Assembly (NCBI RefSeq): GCF_947498635.1
Contig: NZ_CANMKV010000035.1
Coordinates: 1 to 45,245 of the forward strand
DNA length: 45,245 nt
From: an uncultured Microbulbifer sp.
Lineage (GTDB): Bacteria; Pseudomonadota; Gammaproteobacteria; Pseudomonadales; Cellvibrionaceae
Direction of reading: 5' to 3'
In this document: piece after piece, positions 25,334 through 35,104 of the stretch
Layout of the letters: every line of letters starts with the position of its first letter
Position numbering within the stretch: the stretch's first letter is position 1
Position numbers and translations under genes: made by a program
The notes under the pieces: generated by a model
The model's input: only the letters and a program-made list of their open reading frames with translations
Told to the model about the DNA's origin: nothing
The model's database searches: none

Positions 25334-27949
25334 ATGGTGCCGGTTGTACGAAGGGCCCAGTCTAACGGAATACTCATTACGAAAGGGCCTTGTACAGGGA
25401 TGACAGGGAAAATATCGGTCTACAAACCATTCAATGCTCAAAGTTGTAGCGGCTTGAAGGACATCGGTTTGCTCGAGGGGGTGACCCCGGCGCTTTGGGT
25501 GTTTTCCTTATCGATGGTCGCAGTGGGTTTGCTGCCCACCCTACCGGAGCTTTGGGTGATGCTGGGGGGCTATCTGGCTGTACTGCTGTCGCTGCTTACC
25601 CTTTCTCGGAATCGCACACTTTTGGTGCTGCTCTGTGTTTCTATGTTTGGGGCGTTGTGGGCTCTTATCAGTAATCAAGCGGCGTTAGAGCAGCGCTTGC
25701 CTATTACGGCACAGGGTACTGATCAGCTCCTGACGGTCGAAGTTGTCTCTTTACCCGAGGAGAAGCCCGCTAGGGGCAACGGCTGGCAGCGGTCTTTGGG
25801 TAGGGATATCCGCTTCCAGGCACGAGTACAGGAGACGGGTCGGGGCCCTATTAAGGCGGGAAGCCTTCTATATCTCACTTGGTATCGGGTCGATAAAGAT
25901 GTTTTGGCACGCTTGCGCGGTAATAGCCATTGGGTTTTGCCGGTGCGGCTAAAACGCCCACGGGGTAGCGTGAATCCACATACTTTTGATTACGAGGGCT
26001 GGCTGTTACAGCGTCGGGTATATGCAACCGGCTATGTACGTACGCGGGATCTAAAGCCGCAGTGGTTGCGGCAGGGTAGTGGATTATCCTTTGTGCGAGA
26101 TCATCTTAGGGGAGTGATTCAAAGCTTGCCAATTGATCACCATGCTTTGGTAGCTGCACTGTTGCTGGGTGATCGCAGTGGCCTTTCTAATACCGATAGG
26201 GAGATGTTGCGACAAACGGGGACAGCTCACCTCCTGGCGATCTCGGGTCTACATGTGGGCATGGTGGCCGGGTTTTTCCTCTTTGTGGGGCAGTTACTGG
26301 CACGTTTTTTGGGGGTGTTGGTGGGTATAAGTCCCAGATGGCTGCCCTTGTTATTGGCTCTCACCGGGACTTTAGCTTATACGCTACTAGCGGGTGCGCC
26401 CCTCTCTGCGCAGAGGGCCTTGCTGATGATCTGGGTTTTACTGCTGGCATGGCACTGGCGGCGCAGGGTGGGCGCTGGGCTCGCTTTTTCAGTGGCTTTG
26501 GCGCTGGTATTACTTATCCAACCACTGGCCTTCTTCGGTGTCGGTTTTTGGTTGTCTTTTTCCGCTGTGGCGGCACTTCTATTGGGGTTTTCTGGTCGGC
26601 AGGCCACTAGGCCGGAGGGGAGTGCACGATTAAGTGGTGAGGCGGCGAATAAATTGAGCGGGCTGCCTAAGCGCTGGCTCTCCTTTTTTGTGTCGCTTCT
26701 GCGCAGCCAGTGGTGGGTGGCTCTGGGGCTGATCCTGCCTTCTGTGGTGTATTTCTCCGGTTATAGCACGGGGGGAATACTGCTTAACTTGCTTGCCATT
26801 CCCTGGCTTGGCTTATTAATACTGCCGGCATTAATGCTTGGTGCCTTGCTCGTGGGGTCGAGCCTGGGGCACTGGTGCTTTAAGTTTGCCGACTGGCAGT
26901 TGGATCTTCTTATGACGATGCTTGCTCGAGCCGAGCAATTCTTACCCAGCTGGCAAGCCCTGACGCCCCCTCAAACTTCCAGTTTGCTCTTTGTGTCAGC
27001 GCTGTGCGTTCTTCTGCTGGTTTTGCCTAGGGGCTTACCGGGGCGCTACTTGGGGTGGCTTTTCCTACTTCCGCTGTTGCAGCCCTTGCTGCCTGTGTCG
27101 GTTGTGGAGCAGCGCCAGGGGCTTACCTTCACTGCATTGGATGTGGGGCAGGGACTCGCGCTCTCTCTGCACTCTCCTGAGGGGCGGCTCGTATTTGATA
27201 CGGGGCCGGTTTCCTCTTCAGGATGGAGTGCTGGCAATGCCATAGTCGCGCCCTATCTCAGCGGAAGCGGTGTAAAGGTGATCGATGCCTTGATTGTGAG
27301 TCATGGCGATCGGGATCATGCCGGTGGGGTGGAAGGTTTACTACAAGCCCTACCATCAACCCGTCTCTATGCCCCTGGGCAATTAGGGCAGAAACTTGCG
27401 GGCACTTTCAATATTCCAACTGAGCCCTGCGTGGCGGGGGAAAGCATCTCATTTGGCGAACTTTCTGTGCGCTGGTTGTGGCCGCTACAAAGGGAGATCG
27501 ATGGTGAAGAAAACGATCACAGTTGTGTTGCCTTGGTTGAGTGGCGCCATGTACGGATACTGTTAAGTGGTGACATTAGCCGCTCGGTAGAGCGTCGGCT
27601 GAGACAGTTGTACCCAGAACAGGGGCCGGTGGACTTACTGGTGGCGCCTCACCACGGTTCCAAAACTTCATCTTCACAAACCTTATTGACCTGGGCAAAA
27701 CCAGAGCGGGTTATTTTCAGTGCGGGATTTCGCCATCATTTTGGGCATCCGCATGCCGATGTTGTCGCGCGCTACCGTGCAATGGATACGCAAATTTTCA
27801 ACACAGCACAAAGCGGAGCGATAGAGTTTTTTTGGCATGATGAGGCTTCGGAGCCCGTGATCAAGCTGGGTCGATCCGCACCAAGATTTTGGTATGCGGA
27901 TCACAATGGTAGCGCTGAAGCTAGTAGAGGACTTAGCCGCCGTGAGTAG
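25334..27949 (+). CDS. comEC: ComEC/Rec2 DNA internalisation channel
   Basis: The product has up to 871 residues. It has N-terminal membrane helices and an OB-like DUF4131 region (about 130-240), then the Competence domain with the motif LLLGDRSGLS, AHLLAISGLHVGMV and many helices (about 275-590). A C-terminal metallo-beta-lactamase-like domain (about 610-850) contains DVGQGLALSLHS, SHGDRDHAGG (near 656) and PHHGSKTSSS (near 772). The protein conducts one DNA strand across the inner membrane in natural transformation. The start at 25334 is the longest choice; an ATG at 25400 would remove 22 residues. It is followed at once by exbB, an arrangement often seen in gammaproteobacteria. No other competence genes are in the window. 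Confidence 0.94.
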   Translation: MVPVVRRAQSNGILITKGPCTGMTGKISVYKPFNAQSCSGLKDIGLLEGVTPALWVFSLSMVAVGLLPTLPELWVMLGGYLAVLLSLLTLSRNRTLLVLLCVSMFGALWALISNQAALEQRLPITAQGTDQLLTVEVVSLPEEKPARGNGWQRSLGRDIRFQARVQETGRGPIKAGSLLYLTWYRVDKDVLARLRGNSHWVLPVRLKRPRGSVNPHTFDYEGWLLQRRVYATGYVRTRDLKPQWLRQGSGLSFVRDHLRGVIQSLPIDHHALVAALLLGDRSGLSNTDREMLRQTGTAHLLAISGLHVGMVAGFFLFVGQLLARFLGVLVGISPRWLPLLLALTGTLAYTLLAGAPLSAQRALLMIWVLLLAWHWRRRVGAGLAFSVALALVLLIQPLAFFGVGFWLSFSAVAALLLGFSGRQATRPEGSARLSGEAANKLSGLPKRWLSFFVSLLRSQWWVALGLILPSVVYFSGYSTGGILLNLLAIPWLGLLILPALMLGALLVGSSLGHWCFKFADWQLDLLMTMLARAEQFLPSWQALTPPQTSSLLFVSALCVLLLVLPRGLPGRYLGWLFLLPLLQPLLPVSVVEQRQGLTFTALDVGQGLALSLHSPEGRLVFDTGPVSSSGWSAGNAIVAPYLSGSGVKVIDALIVSHGDRDHAGGVEGLLQALPSTRLYAPGQLGQKLAGTFNIPTEPCVAGESISFGELSVRWLWPLQREIDGEENDHSCVALVEWRHVRILLSGDISRSVERRLRQLYPEQGPVDLLVAPHHGSKTSSSQTLLTWAKPERVIFSAGFRHHFGHPHADVVARYRAMDTQIFNTAQSGAIEFFWHDEASEPVIKLGRSAPRFWYADHNGSAEASRGLSRRE

Positions 27950-28029
27950 CTGTGATAAAGTGCTGTCTCTGCGCCTTTGTTGCAGGAAAAAATTCCATTA
28001 ATCCCTCTCGCTGTTTGGGGCTAAGAAAA

Positions 28030-28656
28030 GTGTTTGAAATAATAAAATCTGGCGGCTGGCTAATAATGCTGCCGATCTTACTCTGTTCCGCTGCCGTTAT
28101 TGCCATTTGTATTGATCGCCTATGGACACTGAACCCACAGCGCATTGCACCGCGTACTTTACTGGGTGAAGTGTGGGGGTGGTTGAAGAGCAATCAGGTC
28201 AACGGGGAAAAACTCAAAGAATTGCGCGACTCCAGTCCGCTTGGAAGAATTTTTGCGGCAGGCCTATCTAATTCCCGCCATGGCCGCGAAGTCATGAAAG
28301 ACAGTATCGAAGAGACTGCGAGCCAGGTAGTACATGAACTGGAACGTTTTCTCAATGCCTTGGGTACTATTGCCGCGGTTGCACCTTTGATCGGTTTGCT
28401 GGGCACCGTCCTTGGTATGATTCGTGTGTTTAACGCAATTGTATTGGAGGGAACTGGTAACGCGGGCATTCTTGCTGGCGGTATCAGTCAGGCCTTGATT
28501 ACTACGGCGGCGGGTTTGATAGTGGCTATCCCGGCACTGATGGCACACAGGTATTTCCAGCGTCGCGTGGATACCATCGTGGTAACCATGGAGCAGGAAG
28601 CGGTGAAGCTGGTAGATGCTTTGCACAGTGATCGCAAAATTGAAAATGCGGCCTGA
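28030..28656 (+). CDS. exbB: MotA/TolQ/ExbB-family proton channel protein
   Basis: I take the GTG at 28030 as start (208 residues, VFEIIKSGGWLIMLPILLCS), because family members begin with this segment; the open frame reaches a GTG at 27952. There are three membrane helices, the last two in the conserved LNALGTIAAVAPLIGLLGTV and GISQALITTAAGLIVAIPAL blocks. It forms the pentameric inner-membrane motor around ExbD/TolR that uses proton flow to energise outer-membrane processes. It is next to exbD and just before msbA and lpxK, as in Pseudomonas-type genomes. Whether it serves TonB or another partner is unclear, since no tonB or tolA is here. Confidence 0.9.
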   Translation: MFEIIKSGGWLIMLPILLCSAAVIAICIDRLWTLNPQRIAPRTLLGEVWGWLKSNQVNGEKLKELRDSSPLGRIFAAGLSNSRHGREVMKDSIEETASQVVHELERFLNALGTIAAVAPLIGLLGTVLGMIRVFNAIVLEGTGNAGILAGGISQALITTAAGLIVAIPALMAHRYFQRRVDTIVVTMEQEAVKLVDALHSDRKIENAA

Positions 28657-28671
28657 GTGAGGTAGCAACCG

Positions 28672-29091
28672 ATGCAATTCCGCCGACAAACTAAAGAGCA
28701 GGATGGGGTAAACCTTACGCCATTAATCGATGTGGTCTTTCTCCTGCTGATTTTCTTTATGGTGTCGACCACCTTCACGAAAGAGAGCCATCTGAAGCTG
28801 AACCTGCCTGAGGCCGCTGGACCACAGGCGGCTGAACAATCGCGCGCTGTTGAAATTATGATCAGTGCGGACGGTTCTTATTCGGTGGATGGCCAGGCGT
28901 TGATCAATAAAAAGCTAACCACTTTGAAATCTGCGCTGTCGGAAGTTTCCGCAGACGAGTACAATCGCCCGCTTGTCATAACCGCCGACGCCACCGCTCA
29001 CCATCAGGCCGTGGTGCGGGCAATGGATGCCGCTGGACAGTTAGGTTTTGTAAACCTAAGCATTACTACACGGCAACCAGAAGAGAACTAG
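28672..29091 (+). CDS. exbD: ExbD/TolR-family protein
   Basis: The product has 139 residues. A short cytoplasmic start precedes NLTPLIDVVFLLLIFFMVST, the single membrane helix with the essential Asp of the proton path (Asp in PLIDVVF). A periplasmic domain follows, ending VVRAMDAAGQLGFVNLSITT, which is typical of ExbD/TolR. It begins 15 bases after exbB and works with it as the stator/motor pair. The start ATG at 28672 is preceded by GTGAGGTAGC, an acceptable ribosome site. Confidence 0.93.
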   Translation: MQFRRQTKEQDGVNLTPLIDVVFLLLIFFMVSTTFTKESHLKLNLPEAAGPQAAEQSRAVEIMISADGSYSVDGQALINKKLTTLKSALSEVSADEYNRPLVITADATAHHQAVVRAMDAAGQLGFVNLSITTRQPEEN

Positions 29092-29142
29092 CGCGCTGGG
29101 CTAAGTTTCCAGTCAGGGATTGACTGCTGGCCCCGCGAGCGC

Positions 29143-29175
29143 ACTCGCCCTTTTACCCAAGTGGTAAGGGCGAGT
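29143..29175. promoter_or_regulatory. Stable hairpin between exbD and msbA
   Basis: ACTCGCCCTT pairs exactly with AAGGGCGAGT, and inner ACC/GGT extend the stem with a two-base bulge. No T run follows, so it is a weak candidate for an intrinsic terminator. It may be an mRNA processing or stability element that separates exbBD from msbA expression. Confidence 0.5.
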
Positions 29176-29191
29176 CCAGTCATTGGTCTGT

Positions 29192-31021
29192 ATGAAGAAA
29201 GTAACCATGCCCCCCAATAAACCACAGCGCGGGGCGCACACCTACCGCCGCTTGCTCGCCTATGCCCGACCACACCTAGCTATTTTTGGTGTTGCTGTTT
29301 TGGGCTTCTTCCTGTTTTCCATCATGGGCGTCAGTCTGATCGCTGTTACGGAACTGCTTCTGGACGCCGTGGGTGCGGGTATTCAGGAGAGCCGCGGCTT
29401 TCTCTCGAAGTTTGTGGCCTCCTATTATCCCGATGGCGTGATGCCGCAAGAGACGGCGCGCTGGCTGGTGCCCGTGGCCATGCTGATCATTATTGTTCTG
29501 CGTGCAATAGGTAACTTTGTTGGTAGCTACGGACTCGCCTATGTTGGCCGTGCCGTGATTCATCAGCTGCGCACACAGCTTTTTGAAAAGATCGGCCAGT
29601 TACCCAGTGCTTATTTTGATCGCTACACCGGCGCTTATTTGATTTCAAAAGTCTCGTACAACGTCGAGCAGGTGACCAACTCTATTACCAAAGCGGTAAA
29701 GGTATTGTTTCGTGAGACCTTCACCACGATTGCATTGCTGGCCTACCTTTTGCTGGTGAACTGGAAGTTGACTTTAACTTTCTTCCTGTTTGCCCCATTG
29801 ATTGCTCTTATCGTGCGTACCGTGGGCAAACGTTTCCGCAAACTGAGCCACCGTATCCAGAATTCCATGGGGGATGTTACCCATGTTACTCAGGAGGCCA
29901 TCAACGGTTATCAGGTCGTTCGGATGTACGGTGGGCAGGAGTATGAAAGTACTCGTTTCCAGACGGCCAGTGACAATAACCGCAGACAGTTTATGAAACT
30001 GGTGGTGGCCAATAACGCCAGCGTATCGGTGATCCAGATCCTAGTTGGCCTATCGACCGCCACGATTGTTTGGCTGGCACTGGCACCGGGTATGGTGGAG
30101 TCGATGACGGCGGGTGTTTTTGCCGCTTATATCGGTGCGGCGGCCTCTCTGGCGAAACCCGTGCGCAGCCTCTCTGAGGTTTTTGCCGATATCCAAAAAG
30201 GGATCGCTGCTGCGGAAAGTATTTTTGAGGTCATGGATATTCCCAGGGAGCCAGAGGGTGGGTCTGAGGCGCTGCCTAAGCCTGTTCACGGTGCTGTCTC
30301 CTTTGAAGCGCTCGATTTTCGTTACGATGAGTCTGTACCTCAGGTGCTCTCGGAGATTAGTTTCTCGGTGGAACCGGGTGAGACAGTGGCTCTGGTGGGA
30401 GCTTCCGGCTCCGGTAAGACTACCCTGGTGAGCTTACTTGCGCGTTTTTATGAGCCAAGTGGAGGCCGCATCCTTATTGATGGCGCCGATATTTCGTCCG
30501 TACCGTTGCGGGATCTGCGCCGACATATCAGTATGGTGTCGCAGAATATTGTGCTGTTTAACGATACGGTCTACCGCAATATTGCCTACGGTGAGCTGGA
30601 AGGTGCTCCGAAGGAGAATGTATTGCGCGCTATTGAGTTGGCGCACGCGTCCAGTTTTATCGAAGAGCTTCCCAAGGGGCTGGAAACGGTGCTGGGGGAT
30701 AATGCTCAGATGCTCTCTGGCGGACAGCGCCAGCGCTTATCGATTGCACGAGCGCTGCTGAAAGATGCGCCAGTCTTGATTCTCGATGAGGCCACTTCGG
30801 CCCTGGACAATGAATCCGAGCGTCATATTCAGTCGGCCCTGTCGGAAGTGATGAAAAATCGCACCACCTTTGTGATCGCCCATCGCCTCAGTACGATTGA
30901 AAATGCCGATCGCATTCTGGTCATGGAGAAAGGGCGCATCGTTGAGAGTGGCAAGCACAGCGAGCTGCTCGCTCGCGGTGGGCGTTACGCCACATTATTA
31001 CAACAGCAGACTATGGGTTAG
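29192..31021 (+). CDS. msbA: MsbA lipid A flippase (ABC transporter)
   Basis: The product has 609 residues from the ATG at 29192; a second ATG at 29207 is equally possible. An N-terminal six-helix membrane domain (about 25-315) is fused to an ATPase domain with Walker A GASGSGKTT, signature LSGGQRQR, Walker B VLILDEATSALD and His in VIAHRLS. Homodimeric MsbA flips core-lipid A from the inner to the outer leaflet of the inner membrane. The next gene is lpxK, 8 bases on, the standard msbA-lpxK pair of gammaproteobacteria, which together with exbB/exbD upstream supports the assignment over other exporters of this fold. Confidence 0.95.
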   Translation: MKKVTMPPNKPQRGAHTYRRLLAYARPHLAIFGVAVLGFFLFSIMGVSLIAVTELLLDAVGAGIQESRGFLSKFVASYYPDGVMPQETARWLVPVAMLIIIVLRAIGNFVGSYGLAYVGRAVIHQLRTQLFEKIGQLPSAYFDRYTGAYLISKVSYNVEQVTNSITKAVKVLFRETFTTIALLAYLLLVNWKLTLTFFLFAPLIALIVRTVGKRFRKLSHRIQNSMGDVTHVTQEAINGYQVVRMYGGQEYESTRFQTASDNNRRQFMKLVVANNASVSVIQILVGLSTATIVWLALAPGMVESMTAGVFAAYIGAAASLAKPVRSLSEVFADIQKGIAAAESIFEVMDIPREPEGGSEALPKPVHGAVSFEALDFRYDESVPQVLSEISFSVEPGETVALVGASGSGKTTLVSLLARFYEPSGGRILIDGADISSVPLRDLRRHISMVSQNIVLFNDTVYRNIAYGELEGAPKENVLRAIELAHASSFIEELPKGLETVLGDNAQMLSGGQRQRLSIARALLKDAPVLILDEATSALDNESERHIQSALSEVMKNRTTFVIAHRLSTIENADRILVMEKGRIVESGKHSELLARGGRYATLLQQQTMG

Positions 31022-31029
31022 GGCACTGG

Positions 31030-32064
31030 ATGTCACTGGAAGATTGGTTTAACAAGCGCTGGTACGCAAAGAGTGGCAAGAGCCCCTCTTTGTCCTTGCT
31101 TACGCCTCTGGAGTTGCTTTACAGCGGTGTGAGTAAGCGGCGCAGGGTGATCAGCTCCAGAACACCGCCAGAGCCATTACCAGTCCCAGTGATTGTTGTG
31201 GGTAACATCACTGTCGGCGGAGCCGGCAAAACGCCGCTAGTGGCTGAGTTGGCACGCTGGTTGAAAGAACGGGGCAGAAACCCCGGTATTGTCAGTCGGG
31301 GTTATGGGGGCCGTGCCGAGCAGTACCCCTATCAGGTGACAGCCCAGTCACACCCTTTGGAATCCGGTGATGAGCCTTTGATGCTGCACCTGATTACCGG
31401 GGTTCCTGTGATGGTATCCCCGAATCGGAGTGAGGCGGCCAAGGCGCTGATTGATTACCATCAGTGTGATGTCATCCTCTCTGATGATGGCCTACAGCAT
31501 TACAGTCTCTGGCGCAGTTTTGAAGTTTGTGTGGTGGATGGGCACCGGGGTCTCGGCAATGGGCATATGCTCCCAAGAGGCCCGCTGCGGGAGTCTGCCA
31601 GCCGATTGCAGACCGTGGATCTTGTGGTCAGTAATGGAGAGCCCGAACCCAAGGTGAAAAAGCAGTGTGGCGCCTTGCTGGAGTACCAGATGACCCTGGA
31701 GCCCTCTTGCTGGCATCAGTTTAATCTCGATCAGACTTCGACTTTGCGTCTGACCTCCGGCCCTGAACCGGGCCCCTGTCACGGAGTGGCGGCGATTGGC
31801 AACCCGCAGCGGTTTTTTCGCGCGCTACAGCGTATGGGCTTCAAGGTGATGGAGCAGCCTTTTGCCGATCATCATCAATTTAGCTCTCAGGAGTTGCATT
31901 TTGACGGTGAGACCCCCGTGATTATGACCATGAAAGACGCGGTAAAATGTCGGGACTTTTGGGAGAGTCATTGGTGGGCACTAGAGGTGCGCGCCAGGTT
32001 ACCCGATCTTTTCTATCAAAAAGTGCATCAGCACCTGCAACAGTTTTCCGAAGATGAAAAATAA
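31030..32064 (+). CDS. lpxK: Tetraacyldisaccharide 4'-kinase LpxK
   Basis: The product has 344 residues. The P-loop [14 protein letters not shown] lies at about 58-71, followed by SRGYGG, GDEPLML and [10 protein letters not shown], all LpxK signatures. It phosphorylates the 4' position of the lipid A disaccharide at the inner membrane, the sixth step of the Raetz pathway. Its end overlaps the start of kdsB by 11 bases, so no ycaR-like gene sits between them as in E. coli. Placement with msbA and kdsB is typical. Confidence 0.96.
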   Translation: MSLEDWFNKRWYAKSGKSPSLSLLTPLELLYSGVSKRRRVISSRTPPEPLPVPVIVVGNITVGGAGKTPLVAELARWLKERGRNPGIVSRGYGGRAEQYPYQVTAQSHPLESGDEPLMLHLITGVPVMVSPNRSEAAKALIDYHQCDVILSDDGLQHYSLWRSFEVCVVDGHRGLGNGHMLPRGPLRESASRLQTVDLVVSNGEPEPKVKKQCGALLEYQMTLEPSCWHQFNLDQTSTLRLTSGPEPGPCHGVAAIGNPQRFFRALQRMGFKVMEQPFADHHQFSSQELHFDGETPVIMTMKDAVKCRDFWESHWWALEVRARLPDLFYQKVHQHLQQFSEDEK

Positions 32065-32821
32065 ATATTCGTTTGATGTGATTATTCCCGCTCGTTTCGG
32101 CTCCAGCCGACTGCCGGGCAAGCCATTGGCAGATATTGCCGGTAAACCCATGGTACAGCATGTTTTTGAGCGTGCCTCTGAGAGCAACGCCGAGCGGGTG
32201 ATCGTGGCCACTGACAATATGCGGGTAGCTGAGGTTGTGCGAGGCTTTGGTGGAGAGGTGTGTATGACCTCCGCGGATCATGCCTCGGGTACTGATCGTT
32301 TACAGGAGGTGGCCAGTAACCTCGCTTTGGCCGATGATCGCATTTTGGTAAATGTACAGGGGGATGAGCCTTTAATCCCTGCACAAGTCATCAACCAGGT
32401 GGCTGCCAACCTCGCGGAAAATACCTGTGCGGGTGTTGCTACTCTGTGCGAGCCGATTTGCTCGATAGACGATTTTCGCAACCCGAATATTGTCAAAGTT
32501 GTGGCCGCACAATCCGGGCTGGCTCGCTATTTCTCTCGCGCACCTATTCCCTGGCCGCGCGATGCGTTTGCCATCCACGCAAATGCACTGCCGCAGGGCT
32601 TGGAACCCCGCAGGCACATAGGTATCTATGCTTATCGTGTGGCGCTCTTACAGCGCTTTGTAACCTGGCCAGTGGCGCCCCTGGAGCAGTTCGAAGCCTT
32701 AGAGCAGCTGCGCTTTTTGTATCACGATGAGAATATTCATGTGGCCGATGCCTGTGCGGAGGTGCCCGGTGGTGTTGACACCGACCAGGACCTTCAGTGT
32801 ATGCGGGAGCTTCTCGGCTAA
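32054..32821 (+). CDS. kdsB: 3-deoxy-manno-octulosonate cytidylyltransferase (CMP-Kdo synthetase)
   Basis: The product has 255 residues, the usual length. The nucleotide-binding start [19 protein letters not shown] is followed by [19 protein letters not shown] (metal and Kdo binding), [19 protein letters not shown] and [12 protein letters not shown]. The enzyme activates Kdo with CTP for transfer onto lipid A in the cytoplasm. It overlaps lpxK by 11 bases and is followed by murB 12 bases after its stop, so it belongs to one transcription unit serving envelope synthesis. Confidence 0.97.
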   Translation: MKNKYSFDVIIPARFGSSRLPGKPLADIAGKPMVQHVFERASESNAERVIVATDNMRVAEVVRGFGGEVCMTSADHASGTDRLQEVASNLALADDRILVNVQGDEPLIPAQVINQVAANLAENTCAGVATLCEPICSIDDFRNPNIVKVVAAQSGLARYFSRAPIPWPRDAFAIHANALPQGLEPRRHIGIYAYRVALLQRFVTWPVAPLEQFEALEQLRFLYHDENIHVADACAEVPGGVDTDQDLQCMRELLG

Positions 32822-32833
32822 AAGTTGGCCCTA

Positions 32834-33850
32834 ATGATAGAAACCGATATCGATTTGCAACCTCACAATACCCTGGCAATCTCGGCGCGCAGTGCCCATT
32901 TTGCCAGAGTGTGTACTCTGGACGAGCTGCGTGAGGCTCTGGTTTTTGCCCGGGAACAAAACCTGCCAATTTTACCGCTGGGCGGCGGCAGTAACATTGT
33001 ATTGACCGGTGACTTTCCCGGTCTGGCAATTCAGGTGGACCTGCGCGGTCTCTCTTTTGGGGCGAATCAAGGTGGCCAGGTTATTGAGGCGGCAGCCGGA
33101 GAAAACTGGCACCAACTGGTAATGACTACGGTCAAGAACGGTATGGGGGGGCTCGAAAATCTCGCGCTGATTCCCGGCAAGATCGGAGCTGCTCCGATCC
33201 AGAATATCGGCGCTTATGGTATTGAGCTATGTGATCGCTTCGTGGGGTTGCAAGCCGTGGAGATCGCCACGGGTGAACTCCACGAGTTTTCCAAGGAAGA
33301 CTGTGGTTTTGCCTACCGAGACAGTATTTTCAAGGGGCGCCTAAGGGATAAATATATTATTACCCAGGTTACCTTGCAGTTACCGCAGTCTTGGCAGCCC
33401 CGTATAAACTACCCGGCGCTGCGCCAATATATGCTGGCACACGATTGGAACTGTGATTCATTGACTCCGGGTCAGGTTGCCCAGGCTGTCATTGATATCC
33501 GCAACAGCAAACTGCCCTTGCCGGATAAGATTCCCAATGCCGGCAGTTTTTTCAAAAACCCCCTGGTGGATTCGGGGCTGTATCAAAACCTAAAAGCGGA
33601 ACATCCAGATCTAGTGGCCTATGCCTCGGGTGAACATTGGAAGCTCGCTGCCGGTTGGTTGATCGACCGAGCCGGATGGCGGGGCTTGCGACGAAGCACT
33701 GTTGGTGTGCATGAGCAGCAGGCACTGGTGTTGGTCAATCCGGGTAGGGGTGCTGGCGATGAGTTGGTGCAGCTCGCCCAGGATATTGCCGAGGATATTC
33801 ACTCAAAGTTTGGGGTTTCCCTCGAGCCTGAGCCGCGTTACTACCCGTAG
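32834..33850 (+). CDS. murB: UDP-N-acetylenolpyruvoylglucosamine reductase
   Basis: The product has 338 residues from the ATG at 32834; the frame is open to TTG 9 bases earlier. It is the long (E. coli-like) MurB type: FAD-binding LPLGGGSNIVL, GGLENLALIPGKIGAAPIQNIGAYG in parts, catalytic Ser in PNAGSFFKNP, and the C-terminal Glu in LEPEPRYYP. It reduces the enolpyruvyl group to lactyl, completing UDP-MurNAc in the cytoplasm. It follows kdsB closely and appears to end the msbA-lpxK-kdsB-murB unit. Confidence 0.96.
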   Translation: MIETDIDLQPHNTLAISARSAHFARVCTLDELREALVFAREQNLPILPLGGGSNIVLTGDFPGLAIQVDLRGLSFGANQGGQVIEAAAGENWHQLVMTTVKNGMGGLENLALIPGKIGAAPIQNIGAYGIELCDRFVGLQAVEIATGELHEFSKEDCGFAYRDSIFKGRLRDKYIITQVTLQLPQSWQPRINYPALRQYMLAHDWNCDSLTPGQVAQAVIDIRNSKLPLPDKIPNAGSFFKNPLVDSGLYQNLKAEHPDLVAYASGEHWKLAAGWLIDRAGWRGLRRSTVGVHEQQALVLVNPGRGAGDELVQLAQDIAEDIHSKFGVSLEPEPRYYP

Positions 33851-34407
33851 GGGCCAATAGTGAATGAGGGAGGGTACTAGTCTGATTGATGCGGAATCTA
33901 TGGTGGCTGCATCTGCCTAGTGCCTATTAACTCCCGAGTTCCATAACTTTCTGGATATCTCCTCCCGGCCCAAAGTCCGCTTTCAGTAGACAGGGCTTTA
34001 TGCTGATTAATAGGCGGGTCGGCGTTATACTCTATAGAAATAATTTTCGGTATTTATATTCCCAAAAGTACCTTAAAAATTTCCCTTTTATTTAAGTATC
34101 TTATTTCGCAAATCGTGCGGTATGAGGCCCGTTGTTCGCAGGATGATCATTTGCTTTGTTTTTAAGCTATAATTAATAGTTATATAGAGGGTAAGATCCT
34201 GCGGTTAATCTTAGTTCCAGCAGCATTTGAGACGGTGCTTTCGCTTTGCAGTAGCGTTTTTGTCTGGTATGTTGCGACAGGATTCTTGGGGTGAATCTAC
34301 ACGAGGTAGTTTCCTCGTGAGTAAAAAGAAGAACGCAGTTAACGGGCACGTGCGATGGGGATTGATACGCAGCGTAGCCACTGCACTTATCCGTAGTTGG
34401 GGATAGC
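33851..34407. other. Intergenic region upstream of gacA/uvrY
   Basis: About 557 bases, AT-rich in the middle (34030-34190), probably hold the promoter of gacA-uvrC. A small hairpin (ACGAGG / CCTCGT) lies at 34301-34318. A 29-codon frame starting GTG at 34317 stops at 34404-34406, one base before the gacA start. It may be a leader peptide coupled to gacA or chance; it has no recognisable family. No RNA gene is evident. Confidence 0.4.
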
Positions 34408-35061
34408 TTGATCAAAGTCTTAGTGGTGGATGATCACGATCTTGTGCGAATGGGGATTTCGCGCATGCTGAGTGACGTCGAAGATATAGAGGTTGTTGGC
34501 GAGGCGAACTGTGGCGAAGAGGCCTTGGAGTTTGTGCGCGAGACTGAGGTCGATGTCATCCTAATGGATGTAAAAATGCCGGGTATGGGTGGTCTGGAGG
34601 CAACTCGTAAACTGCTCAACCGCTGCCCGCATGTGCGAGTAGTTGCTGTTAGTGCACTCGATGACGATCTGTTTCCCGGCCGCCTTATGCAGGCTGGAGC
34701 CATGGGGTATGTTACTAAGGGCGCGGACCTTGAGGAAATGGTGCGAGCTATTCATACGGTAATGAATGGCGGCGTTTTTATTAGTAATTCCATGGCTACC
34801 AAAATGGCTTTGCGCAATGTTTCCGGCCAGCCAGATAACCTTTCTCCTTTTGAAAAACTTTCCAAACGTGAGTTGCAAACCGCAGATATGATTGTGAACG
34901 GGGCCAAGGTGGCTGAGATTGCCAAGTCGCTTTCGGTCAGCCCGAAAACCGTGAATAGTTATCGCTATCGGATCTTTGAGAAACTGAATATTAACAGCGA
35001 TGTGGAATTGACCCTGCTTGCCGTCAAATATCAAGTGCTCGATCCCGAAGCGGCCCTCTAA
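34408..35061 (+). CDS. gacA: GacA/UvrY-type response regulator
   Basis: The product has 217 residues. The receiver domain has Asp8/Asp9, phospho-acceptor Asp54 in ILMDVKMPGM, and the switch and Lys region around VSALDD and VTKGADL. A LuxR/NarL helix-turn-helix covers about 150-198 (LSKRELQTADMIVNGAKVAE, then SLSVSPKTVNSYRYRIFEKL). The start is a TTG at 34408, because family members begin MI(K/R)VLVVDDHDLVR; GGGGAT just upstream is a plausible ribosome site. GacA is phosphorylated by GacS/BarA and activates small RNAs that sequester CsrA. Linkage to uvrC (43 bases on) and pgsA is the classic order. Neither gacS nor the small RNA genes are here. Confidence 0.95.
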   Translation: MIKVLVVDDHDLVRMGISRMLSDVEDIEVVGEANCGEEALEFVRETEVDVILMDVKMPGMGGLEATRKLLNRCPHVRVVAVSALDDDLFPGRLMQAGAMGYVTKGADLEEMVRAIHTVMNGGVFISNSMATKMALRNVSGQPDNLSPFEKLSKRELQTADMIVNGAKVAEIAKSLSVSPKTVNSYRYRIFEKLNINSDVELTLLAVKYQVLDPEAAL

Positions 35062-35104
35062 CAACAAACAGTGCACTCACTGAATCTGTATTACCGGTTG
35101 CCAG

